From NCBI GenBank assembly GCA_938743325.2, contig OW568889.1, positions 434,001-498,000 on the forward strand: a DNA stretch of 64,000 nt. The letters run 5' to 3'. The stretch comes from Pycnococcus provasolii. Taxonomy: Eukaryota; Chlorophyta; Pseudoscourfieldiophyceae; Pseudoscourfieldiales; Pycnococcaceae. Of the stretch, positions 8,258 to 18,300 are shown one piece after another. Under the pieces are notes generated by a model. That model saw nothing but the letters and a program-made list of their open reading frames with translations, had not been told where the DNA came from and made no database searches. The position numbers and the translations under genes were made by a program. The stretch's first letter is position 1. Each line of letters begins with the position of its first letter.

Positions 8258-11200
8258 CTACTTCTTTGCCACGGCCTGCGCCTGGATACACGTGATGACA
8301 ACGGTGTTGACGATGTCATCCACAGTGCATCCGCGGGACAGATCGTTCACAGGCTTCTTCATGCCCTGCATGATTGGTCCCATGGCAATACATCCCGACG
8401 CCTGCTGCACAGCCTTGTAGGCGTTGTTACCGGCGTTGAGATCCGGGAACACGCACACAGTAGCCTTGCCGGCGACTGCGTTCTCCTTGCCCTTGAACTT
8501 CACCTTCGCAATCTCAGGATCCACGGCAGCGTCGAACTGGATCGGGCCCTCGTACGCCGCGCCCGTCTGGTCGAGCTCACGAGCCTTCGCTGTAGCTTCC
8601 TTCACCTTGTCAATGATCGCGCCCTTGTTCGAGTCTCCCGTGGCGTATGACAGCATCGCGACGCGCGGCGCAATGCCGAACGACTTTGCGGTAAGCGCCG
8701 ACGTTGCGGCAATCTCCGCCAGCTGGGCCGGATTTGGCTCGACGTTGATGGCGCAGTCGCCGTACACGAACACCTGGTGCGGGAGCAGCATGAAGAAAAT
8801 GGACGAGACAAGTGAGAAGCCCGGGGCAGTCTTGATCACCTGCAGCGCGGGACGCATCGTGTCCGCGGTTGTGTGGCAAGCTCCGGACACCATGCCATCG
8901 AGCGTTCCCACCGCCATGCGCATGGTTCCGTACCAGTTGAAGTCGCCTGCGATAAGATCGCGGGCCTTCTCCTCGGTCATGCCCTTCGCGCCACGGAGCT
9001 CCACGAGCTTCGCCACGAGCTCTTCGTAGTCGGGGGCATCCGGCGGGTTAATGATCTCGACTCCGGTAAGGTCCGCCTGGTGCGTCGCAGCGAGCTGCAG
9101 CACCTCTTCTGGCTTTCCGAGAACGGTGAGGTGGCACAGGTCGCGCTTCGCAAGATCCGCGGCGGCCATGACGACGCGCTTGTCCTCGCCCTCTGGGAGC
9201 ACGATTCGCATCTTCTCCGAGCGCGCCGCGGTGAAGATCTTGTACTGGAAGAGCTTCGGCGTCATGTGCATGATCTGCGACGATCCCATGATCTCCGTCA
9301 TGGACTCCTTGTCCACGGAGCTGTCCATCAGCGAGCTGATGACTTCGATCTTGGGGCTCTTGGCCGTAATCGCAATGTCCATGTTCTGCATGACCTTGAT
9401 CACCTTGTCGATGCGCATCGGCGACTGGAGAATGGGCACGGGCAGCTTGATGTGGCTCACCACCTCCTGCACCTCCTCGCCCAGCGGGTTGGAACCGATG
9501 AGCATGATGCCAGCAAGCGGCGGGATCGCCGGCGAGTTGGCGGCAAGCAGCGTGGAGAGCAGCACCGCACCCTGCGATGCGTTGATGATGATCATCGGCA
9601 TTTCCGACGACTTCCACGTGTTAATCAGGTCAGGCATGCTATCCAAGCCAACCATGATGTCATTCACGAGGCGTCCCTCGACGAGCTCAGCGCCGTACAG
9701 CGGGGTAGCGCTGCACTCGGCGGCGATCTGCGAGAGAGACTTGGATGCAATGCGCTTGTCGTGTGGGATCGTCGCAAGCACCTTGATGTCATCATCGGCG
9801 AACCTCTCGATGAGCGCCTTGCGCGTCTCTTCGTAGCCATCGGCGGGGATGCGGTTGACCATAACGCCAGCAAGATCGACGTTGTTGCCATCGACTGAGA
9901 GCTCAGCCCTCGACATCATCAGCTGCTGGTACACGGACTCAAGTGGGTTCTCGTCGCTCTTGTTCCAGTCAAGAAGCATTGCCATGGGAAGGTTGAGCAC
10001 GCCGCAGATCTTTGTGTTCCAGTCGTGCGACTCCGCGGGCAGCTCGGCACCACTCACGAGCACGAAGTCCTTTCCGGGGCTGTAGGCTTCGTACTTCGCC
10101 ACGATCTGGTCAATGAGCTCGTCTTCCTTGCCGTGAGCAAGGAGAGCCATGGCGTCGTCGATCGTCACGCCGTACATGGACTCGGCTGAGTCCGCAATGC
10201 CGTACAGCTCCTTGGCGAGCACGATCGCGTCGTCTGAGGCACCACCCTTGGCAAAGGGGCGGAAGTATCCGATTTTCGATACGGTGGTCATCGCCTGCGA
10301 GAGGATACCCACGTCGAAAATGATCTCGGATTCCGATCTGAGGACCTCAAGGTACAGGCCGTTCGTCACCTTGGCGTTCACGTCGAAGATGTTGTCAGCG
10401 CCCGGTAGGGAGGCAACCTCCATGCCACCCGAGGCCTCCACCTTGCTCACTGGCTTCGGCTTTGGCGCAACGCCCGCGACAGCAGTCGACTGCAGAGCGA
10501 TGGACAGCTCCTCGTTCGTCGGAACGATCATGATCTTCGTTCTCGACGCAGACGTCTGCAGCTGGTTAAGGCCACGCAGGGTATTGTTCTTACCCTCGTC
10601 GAGCTCAATGCCAATCGGGGCGAGGTCCTTGCACACCATTTCGCGGACAAGCTTCGCGTTCTCACCAATTCCGCCCGTGAAAACGATGGCATCACACTTT
10701 CCTCCAAGCTTCACGAGGAACGATCCCAGGTACTTGCGAACGCGGTGAACGAACACGCCAAGAGCATTTTTGTGATCCTCGCTGCCACCATCAGCACCCT
10801 CGATCACTTCGCGCATGTCGGGAGTTCCGCAGAGTCCTGCAAGGCCGGACTTCTTGTTCAGCATCGTGTCCACATCCTTCGGGGTCATTTCCTTCGCCTT
10901 GGTAAGGTGCGTGTAGATGCCACAGTCAACGTCACCGGAACGCGTTCCCATGACCAAGCCCTCGAGAGGGGTCATGCCCATCGTTGTGTCCAAGCATTTT
11001 CCCCCGGAAATGCACGCCATCGACGAGCCATTGCCAAGGTGGCACACGATCATGTTCGTGTCATCGACCTTCTTGCCAAGAGCCTCGGCGGTGGCCACCG
11101 AAACATAGGTGTACGACGTGCCGTGGAAGCCGTAACGGCGGATCTTGTCGGTCTTGTAGAGGTCGATCGGGAGCGCGTAGAGGAACGCCTCAGGTCCCAT

Positions 11201-13678
11201 CGTCATGTGGAAAGCCGTGTCAAACACGCCAACCTGTGCCACGGGGAAGAGCTTCTCGCAAACCTGAATGCCCATGAGGTTCGCCGGGTTGTGCAGCGGA
11301 GCGAGTGCAGCCGCCTCCTGGATTGCAGCCTTGGCCGCGTCATCGAGCAGCGCCGAGGCGGTGAACGTGTCTCCTCCGTGCACGACGCGGTGTCCAACCA
11401 CCTTGACATCAGCCTTGTCATTGATAACGCCTTCCAGCAGCAGCTCCACAACCTTTTCGAGACCAACGTCGTGAGTGGGGATCGGCATTTCAATCACCTG
11501 CTTAGGTTTGCCCTCCACCTCGTGCTTGATGGCGCCCGTTTCGAGGCCAATCTTCTCAACCAGGCCGCTCGCGAGAAGCGTTGCTTCCTCAGCCGAAATA
11601 ATCTCAAACACTCCGTACTTGAGCGACGAAGATCCGCAGTTGATGACGACGGCGAGCACCTTCTCCTCCGGCGGCTCGAAGCCAAGCTTCATGTCGTCGA
11701 GAGCCTTCTTCAGGGCGGCAGAAAAGTCGGCAGCCGTGTGTCCAGCAGACTTGAACGCAGACACGCACACGTCGATCTTGTTGCCTCCGATGAGGTATCC
11801 AAGTCCAAAGCCAGCGGCTGAGGTGGGTGCAAATCCGAAGAGGTCGAGGTGAGGCGCGGTGCCGTTCGACGTCGACATCGCCCACGTCTTCGACTTCACG
11901 AACGTCTCGTTCGAGAACAGCGGCACCTCAGTTCCCTTCGACTTGGCCATGGCTTCGAGCGCGTAAAGGTGACGGTCAATTCCGCCTCCCGTCACAGCAG
12001 CCTTCGTCAAGCCGGACTGCGTCTTAGCCGCCTTGAGAAGGAGATCCGTCGATCCCGGGCCATCCTTCCATGCCTCGCAGAACGCCTTGGAATCCGTCGA
12101 GCACGAGCGAATCGTCTCCGTGCGGCCGCAGAAGTACTTGCGCATTGCCGCGGCTTCGTACGTGCCACCAACCTCACCCTTCAGGCGGTAGTACGCAAGC
12201 TGGTAAGCCATCTGAACGGCGGCGTCGGGGGACAGGCCCCAAACCTTCGTGGAGTTCTTGCCCCATCCCTTGAAGGAGAGCACATTCAGATCAACGTCGT
12301 CCGCAAGCTTGGTGAACTCCGCGCCCTGCGCCTCCATCGCCGCCGTCGTGGACTCCGGGAGTGTGAACTCGAGCTTCGTCACTGGCGACTCACTCATCGC
12401 CTCGAACGTGGGCAGCGGCGACAGCGCGGGCTTGCCGGCCATGTCGGACATCACCTCGTTGATGAATCGGCCCCAGTTGGTTCCGTCGGAGTAGGAGTGC
12501 TCGAAGTTGAGCGCCATCGATCCAGCCTCCTTGAGCAGGATGAGCTGGTTCTTGTCGTACCAGCGCGACTTCATGTCACCCTTCAGGTAGGCGGCCGCCT
12601 TGTCCTCGATCGTCTCACACGGCGTGTTGTCGACGGCAATCACGATGATCGCCTTGTCGATCGTCTCGAGCGCAGTCTTGTTCGCCTCGTCGGCGATCAC
12701 CGCATCGCGCTCCGTAGCCCACACGTCACGGTCGGCTGAGGTCATCACGCAAAGCGTCGCCGCAGCAGGCTCGGAGGCGGCGCACTCGTCAATCGCCTTC
12801 GCGAGACCTGCCGCATCGAGCAGCTTCGCACCCGACTCGTCGAACACGTCGATAGAGTAGATGTTTCCGTTTGCGACGATGACGATGTTGCGCGCCGTCT
12901 TGTCCTGGTAGAACTCATCCATGTCCTTCTTCGGGATCTTCGCGGAGGAAAAGAGCTTTCCCATCACGGACATGCAAATCGGCGCCTTCGGCCAGCCATC
13001 CGGCTCCAACTTGCCATCGATCACCTTGCGCGACCACTTGGCGAAGCCGAGCGCGAACTTCGCCGCGTTCATCGTCGCGTCCTCTTTCGGGCCGTCCGCA
13101 ATCTTGAAGAACGGCGACACGTTGATGGGGTGCGAGCAGCGAAGGCCGTTGTACATGTCATCCCACAGCTTTTGGATGTAGCTGAACGGGAATCCCTCGT
13201 GCTTGTCACCCTCTTCGACGGCCGTCTGCAGCTCCTTGCCGACGCCCTCCGCGAACTCCTTCGCGGCCGCCTCGATGGCCGCGACTTCCTCGTCGGACGA
13301 AGCGACAGCCTTGCACGAGGCGACGAGCTTGGCGACGGTATCTTCCAGCTTCGGGATGGGCAGGCGTCCGAGGTTGAGGTAGTTCTCCGACGGCAGCGTG
13401 TCAAAGTTGTACGCCGGCGGTGGCGGCGGAGCGGTGGGCTTCTTCTCCGTGCTCGTGCGCTCCTTCGGCACGGACACGACCTTCTTGTCTATCGGCGCAG
13501 GCGCGGGTGCCGGTGCCGCCGCCTTGGCGGCAGGAGCGGGCGCGGGCGCGGGCGCGGGTGCCGGCGCCGCCGCCGCCGCCGCCTTAGCGGCAGGAGCGGG
13601 CGCGGGCGCGGGCGCAGGCGCAGGCGCAGGCGCCGCCGCCTTGGTGGCGGGCGCCTCCGTACTTGCTCCACATCCCAT
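8258..13678 (-). CDS. Trifunctional fusion: carnitine acyltransferase - acetate kinase - phosphate acetyltransferase, N-myristoylated
   Basis: 1,806 residues in one frame from ATG 13678. Residues 1-6 MGCGAS fit N-myristoylation at Gly2 plus palmitoylation at Cys3. Residues 9-62 form an Ala-Pro linker like those of pyruvate dehydrogenase E2. Residues 90-668 are a choline/carnitine acyltransferase closest to CPT2: catalytic His394 in NFEHSYSDG, GRTETIR (518-524), STS (602-604). Residues 673-1070 are acetate kinase: NCGSSSLKYG, GHRVVHGG, FDTAFH, FHGTS, GTRSGD, GGIGENA and the late NEEL Glu are all present. Residues 1107-1805 are a long-type phosphate acetyltransferase: P-loop-like domain without a clear Walker A, DRTGG-like domain, then the catalytic PTB domain (TMRPAL, ATGDSNKG, DLNAGNNAYK, GPIMQGMKKPVNDLSRG). 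Inferred net flow: acetyl-carnitine + Pi + ADP to carnitine + acetate + ATP, or the reverse. An upstream extension to 13885 reads repeat DNA and is rejected. Confidence 0.93.
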   Translation of the reverse strand: MGCGASTEAPATKAAAPAPAPAPAPAPAPAAKAAAAAAPAPAPAPAPAPAAKAAAPAPAPAPIDKKVVSVPKERTSTEKKPTAPPPPPAYNFDTLPSENYLNLGRLPIPKLEDTVAKLVASCKAVASSDEEVAAIEAAAKEFAEGVGKELQTAVEEGDKHEGFPFSYIQKLWDDMYNGLRCSHPINVSPFFKIADGPKEDATMNAAKFALGFAKWSRKVIDGKLEPDGWPKAPICMSVMGKLFSSAKIPKKDMDEFYQDKTARNIVIVANGNIYSIDVFDESGAKLLDAAGLAKAIDECAASEPAAATLCVMTSADRDVWATERDAVIADEANKTALETIDKAIIVIAVDNTPCETIEDKAAAYLKGDMKSRWYDKNQLILLKEAGSMALNFEHSYSDGTNWGRFINEVMSDMAGKPALSPLPTFEAMSESPVTKLEFTLPESTTAAMEAQGAEFTKLADDVDLNVLSFKGWGKNSTKVWGLSPDAAVQMAYQLAYYRLKGEVGGTYEAAAMRKYFCGRTETIRSCSTDSKAFCEAWKDGPGSTDLLLKAAKTQSGLTKAAVTGGGIDRHLYALEAMAKSKGTEVPLFSNETFVKSKTWAMSTSNGTAPHLDLFGFAPTSAAGFGLGYLIGGNKIDVCVSAFKSAGHTAADFSAALKKALDDMKLGFEPPEEKVLAVVINCGSSSLKYGVFEIISAEEATLLASGLVEKIGLETGAIKHEVEGKPKQVIEMPIPTHDVGLEKVVELLLEGVINDKADVKVVGHRVVHGGDTFTASALLDDAAKAAIQEAAALAPLHNPANLMGIQVCEKLFPVAQVGVFDTAFHMTMGPEAFLYALPIDLYKTDKIRRYGFHGTSYTYVSVATAEALGKKVDDTNMIVCHLGNGSSMACISGGKCLDTTMGMTPLEGLVMGTRSGDVDCGIYTHLTKAKEMTPKDVDTMLNKKSGLAGLCGTPDMREVIEGADGGSEDHKNALGVFVHRVRKYLGSFLVKLGGKCDAIVFTGGIGENAKLVREMVCKDLAPIGIELDEGKNNTLRGLNQLQTSASRTKIMIVPTNEELSIALQSTAVAGVAPKPKPVSKVEASGGMEVASLPGADNIFDVNAKVTNGLYLEVLRSESEIIFDVGILSQAMTTVSKIGYFRPFAKGGASDDAIVLAKELYGIADSAESMYGVTIDDAMALLAHGKEDELIDQIVAKYEAYSPGKDFVLVSGAELPAESHDWNTKICGVLNLPMAMLLDWNKSDENPLESVYQQLMMSRAELSVDGNNVDLAGVMVNRIPADGYEETRKALIERFADDDIKVLATIPHDKRIASKSLSQIAAECSATPLYGAELVEGRLVNDIMVGLDSMPDLINTWKSSEMPMIIINASQGAVLLSTLLAANSPAIPPLAGIMLIGSNPLGEEVQEVVSHIKLPVPILQSPMRIDKVIKVMQNMDIAITAKSPKIEVISSLMDSSVDKESMTEIMGSSQIMHMTPKLFQYKIFTAARSEKMRIVLPEGEDKRVVMAAADLAKRDLCHLTVLGKPEEVLQLAATHQADLTGVEIINPPDAPDYEELVAKLVELRGAKGMTEEKARDLIAGDFNWYGTMRMAVGTLDGMVSGACHTTADTMRPALQVIKTAPGFSLVSSIFFMLLPHQVFVYGDCAINVEPNPAQLAEIAATSALTAKSFGIAPRVAMLSYATGDSNKGAIIDKVKEATAKARELDQTGAAYEGPIQFDAAVDPEIAKVKFKGKENAVAGKATVCVFPDLNAGNNAYKAVQQASGCIAMGPIMQGMKKPVNDLSRGCTVDDIVNTVVITCIQAQAVAKK

Positions 13679-14102
13679 GTTGAGTAGCTTATTACTTGCT
13701 AAGCCTATATAAGTACATATATGTATTCGTTTGTGTGTGTCGTGTCGTGTCGTGTCGTGTTGTGAGAGACGTGAGTGCTTATCTGTTTTTCGTGGTGTGG
13801 ACATATGTGTGATGATGACCATGGGCACCCCCCCCCCCCCCCCTTGGAGGCTTGATCTCATTCCCTTCCCTTCCCTTCCCCTCACGAGACTCAGTCCTGA
13901 ACGCCGTGAGCCACGAGCGCATTCTGATCGCGAACCAAAAAGTAAAAGGGTAAAAGGGTATCAAAAGAAACAGGCGACAGTGACGAACACAACTCATGAC
14001 TGATGGATCGCACACAGACGCGAGTCTCTTGACAAGACTCATCACCAGTGGGGGCCCAACAAGACGACCACAGTACACAACAACCATCAAAACACACACA
14101 GA

Positions 14103-14190
<88 letters not shown>

Positions 14191-15357
14191 ACGAAGACGA
14201 AGACGAAGACCCCCCCTTAAGGGACCGACCTTAAGGGACCCTTAAGGCGCCATCACTCACCCGTTCAGACGTACCTGAGGCTCCGTCGCAGAGGAGAGTG
14301 GGAGCGCGACGGGTACTTTAGGGCGGGAGGTTGAACAGCGAGACCAGAACAGGGGCGTTCGAGGAGAGCGTTGAGCCTGTGGGGAGTAGAGTGGAGGGGA
14401 CCCGTGGTGTGCAAGCCAATAATCATGAGTGTTCCCAGCACTGAGCCAAGGCAGCCAGCCGGTTGGTTGGTTGCCCCCTGAGGTACCCTAGTCTATGTAC
14501 CTGGTTAATAGGGCCACGCACGCAAAGCACGTTGTTTCTTGCATGCAACCCACTTTCAAGTGAAAGAAACCCTTGTTCAAAGAGAACAAGCTTGCTTTGT
14601 TGAGGTTCCACGTCCACGTCCGGCCGTCCCGTCCACCTACCGTAAAGGGTTCGCTGGTATATCACCTTAGGGAGCTCGCAAGTCGCAAGTCGCCTGTGGG
14701 GATCCAGCAACACGCACGCACGCACGCACATATCCCTTCCCAAGAAACAGCCAAACAAACGCCCAAGGGTGTGCACTGTATTTCTCAACTTCGGTTGCTT
14801 GCGTTGTTCGGACTTCGGAGCCTCGTGTTGTTCGGTGCTGTTTTCTTGGGACTTGCTGTTTCTTTGAAATCCGATGCATCCACCCTCATGGACCCAAGTT
14901 CAACGTCCTTTATTCTTACCGGTATAGGTACCTAGGAACAATACAACGTTAACGTGGTAGGTACACGTGCAGTGCAGAACTGGGGTACTGTACAGTACAG
15001 AACGTATTCTGTATGTGGGACAACCACCTAGGGGGATGACCGGTCTCTCGAGGACGACTCCCAGGTTCCCCTCCCACTAGTCTATGATACGCACCAGTTC
15101 AAGGCTGAATTCAAGCACGCCCATTAGACTATTTTCCTCGCAAAGCCATGCAGGGCAAACATGGCGCAACGTTCGGTCGACACAACACACACAACACACA
15201 GCACACAAAACAAGAACAAGACGAGCTGAGAACCTCGATCGTAAGTACTACGGTAGTGGGTGTCTGGGGATCCACACGTTGCGCCTTCCGGCCGCGCCCT
15301 TCTCCTCACCGCCAATTGGGGGTGTGCGCGCCCCCCCACCCATTTTTCGTCGTGTCC
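13679..15357. promoter_or_regulatory. Divergent intergenic region with simple repeats
   Basis: 1.7 kb with no supported gene. It contains GTGTC repeats (13737-13760), a run of 16 C (13828-13843), a long AC tract, CTTAAGG words (14213-14245) and GTAC palindromes (14980-15000). Long Cys/Val ORFs here are only translations of the AC tract. Confidence 0.6.
14104..14187. repeat. (AC)42 microsatellite
   Basis: An uninterrupted AC dinucleotide run of 84 bp, followed by GACGAA triplets and a short C run. Confidence 0.97.
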
Positions 15358-18300
15358 ATGGAGGCGTCGTCGGGTGTCGTCGTCGTGCAAACGCACCGGC
15401 GCAGCCTCGGCCTCGGCTGGCACGCGCTTTCGTTTCTTGCTCTGGCTTGGGTGCACACAGCAAAAGCACTCAGCCAGCCGGCGTGCTCGCTCAACTATGC
15501 ACTCGACGTCGCGGACACGCACCTAAGCAAGGCGCAGACGGCGATAGCGAGGTGCCAGAACCATACCGCACAAGGCGCCGCGTGCGTTGCGGCGTGCCAG
15601 GCGTTCGCGCTCGCCGAAACGTTCCCTTCGTGTCAGGAAAAAACGAGTTTCAGCGAGAAGCCAAAGCCGCCGTGCAGGGCACTCTGTACGCAGTACGCGA
15701 ACGCGTGTGGACAACTCGATACCGCACTCTCGTGCCAAGCTCTTCCAACCGACTCAGGGGAGTGCACACTTGGACCCGCCGCGCTCGACGAAGTCACGCG
15801 AAGAAAGCTTGCTTCGCCATCTGACGTCGAAATATCTGCCGAGTGGAGTCCTGCAGCGGTCGAAACGTACAAGGCACACGCGCAGACGTGCGAGCCAGGC
15901 TTGCGTGCATCGCTCTTCCACGCCGGAACGCCGTACACGCTATGCCCGTCTAAGACAGACGTGGACTGTGGCACCGTCGACACGCCGCCAGCAGCGTCAA
16001 CTAGTAAGTGCGGCATCTGGCTGCGATCGCTCACAACTATGCGTGGCGGCCTCTGGGAGTCGGTTTGGCGGGTCCCGCTCTCGAAAACTGTGCTGCTATC
16101 CTTCATCAACGCAGGGGTGACGGACGATTCGGCGTTGGTCAAGGCTCTACCAGCCGGAACAGCGGTGTGCGCGTTTGGCCGCCTCTACGATTTGCCTAAG
16201 CGTCTTCTCGAGCGCCTGTCGGCAGAGGACGTGCTGAATGAGCAAGGGCTCTCTCAGCTGGTGGTTCGCTCGCCCAAGTACGAAGGCTCTATGTTCGACG
16301 CGGCTCAGGTCATCGTCAAACGGTTCAGCTACTCCACCTTCGTCCCGCACGCCAGCGGTGGTCCCTGCGCGAGCTCAGCTGCGCCGGGCGCCAGAGCAGA
16401 CAAGCCGATCGTGCGCCCCACGCCTCAGCTGATACCGGCGCGAGACATGACGTATTACAACGCCTGGGGGTTCCGCTGGCTCTCCATGTCCGCAAGCTGG
16501 CCTGGTGGCCGCGTCGCGCACTACCCCTTCCATGGCTGCGAGCAGTTCGGCTCGTCGGCGGGGAGCGTGAATTCCAACATCACGTGTGCTTCGCCGCCCT
16601 TTCGCATGATGCTTTCAAACGGAAAGGCGGGACCTTTCCACTACAACCTGTTCCTCACCACATCGCACGCGCGCGCGGGACAGACGTCGCTGAAGGCGTC
16701 CAACGACAAGGAGGGAATATCGCTGACGCTGAATGCCGAGGCAGCCCCAGGTGCTAAGGTGGCTCTGAACACCACGGCGTCGGCAAGCGCTGGTAGCGAC
16801 GGTAAAGTCGCCGTCGCCGTTTCACTGCCCGCGCTGCTTAAGGGCGGTGGAGTCGACGGGGTTGAGATTACTGTTGATGGGATTATCTACCGCGTCACTG
16901 TGCACTACCGGCCTCCCGAACGTTCGCTGCCCTTTGGCGCTTTCTGCCAGCATGACAAGGAGTGTATTAGCGATCAGTGCGACAGTGAAACGCACGCGTG
17001 CGTGGCTGGTGGTTTCGGCACAGCGTGCGGAGGTGACTTCATGTGCCAATCGACGCGCTGTGATCAGTTCGACGGCCCAGTCGCGCAGGCGCTCGCAAAG
17101 CGTGAGCGCATCCTGCTTGATTCCGAGGACGCCCATCACAGTGTTGACGAGTACAAGCAGTCATATGCACTTCGTCGCAGGTGGCTGCAGACAAGCACGG
17201 GAGTGCGCACGTCGGTTGCAGCTGCGACAGTCATCTCGATCGCCGCGCTCGGCTACAACGGCACCTGCGGGCCTGCACCAATCAACTTTGCATGTTCTAA
17301 GAACGAACACTGCCTAAGCTCGCGTTGCGCCAACGGAAAGTGCGTTTCGGCCATTCTGGGGATGCCTTGCACGACAGATTCGGACTGCATTTCGCTGAAG
17401 TGCAATGCATCGGCAGTTTGCGACCGTGCGCCACTGAATGGCGTTTGCGACTTTCAGTTTGGCGGACGAGATTGCATAACTGACAGCTGCGTGGACGTGA
17501 CATTCAAGCAGGCGAAGCCAAGTGACGGGGAATCTATCACCACCGCATTCGCATGCGGCCCAGCGGAAATCGGCTATCGATGCGCGTCGGACGAGGAGTG
17601 TATGAGCGGGAACTGCGGGAATAGTGTCGTGAGGAGGTGCGAGGAAGGGGCATTCGGCGCACACTGCACAGAGCATGTACAATGTCAGAGCTTGAATTGC
17701 AATCTTGCCCAGCGTCAGTGCAGCAAAGTGATTTTTGGCGGCGAGTGCGAGAATGACTCGGAATGCATCAGCGCGCATTGCGTCATGAATGAGACGAGAG
17801 GTAAAAAAACGTGCGAGAAGTCTAAGCGGAATGGCCCGTGCCTAGGAAATTCGGACTGCTTCTCGAACGCTGACGGTACGCGCTTTACGACGTGCATCCT
17901 CTCAGAGCAGGGGTCGGGCGTGTGTGGCCCGAGTCCGTTCGGCCTATTCTGCGAAATCGATGCCGACTGCATTACGGGGAATTGTGATTCGGGCATATGC
18001 TCGCAGGGTCGCTACGGCGCTTACTGTGAGGGTGGTGAGGAGTGCATGAGCGGGTCATGCGGCGAGAACGGTTCCTGTGGCCCGTCAGGCGTGGGTAACG
18101 AGTGCTCTTTAAATGCCGGGTGCACAAGCAACTACTGCGACTTGCAGGCGGACTCCGGGCCGGTGTGTTCTCTTGCACCATACAAAAACGCGTGTACGGG
18201 CAACGACCAGTGCATGAGCACAGTATGTGATATCAAGACGTCAACCTGCGGCGCGGGTCCGGTTGGCGTGCCATGTTCTTCAAACGAAATGTGCATGTCA

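Noticed and set aside
8873-12739. Long plus-strand ORFs (341, 358 and 296 codons) across the fusion gene
   Set aside because: They are antisense shadows of the minus-strand gene, created by its G/C third-position bias; their products are Arg/His/Leu-rich and match nothing.
13779-14187. Minus-strand ORFs encoding Cys-Val repeats
   Set aside because: A direct translation of the AC microsatellite.
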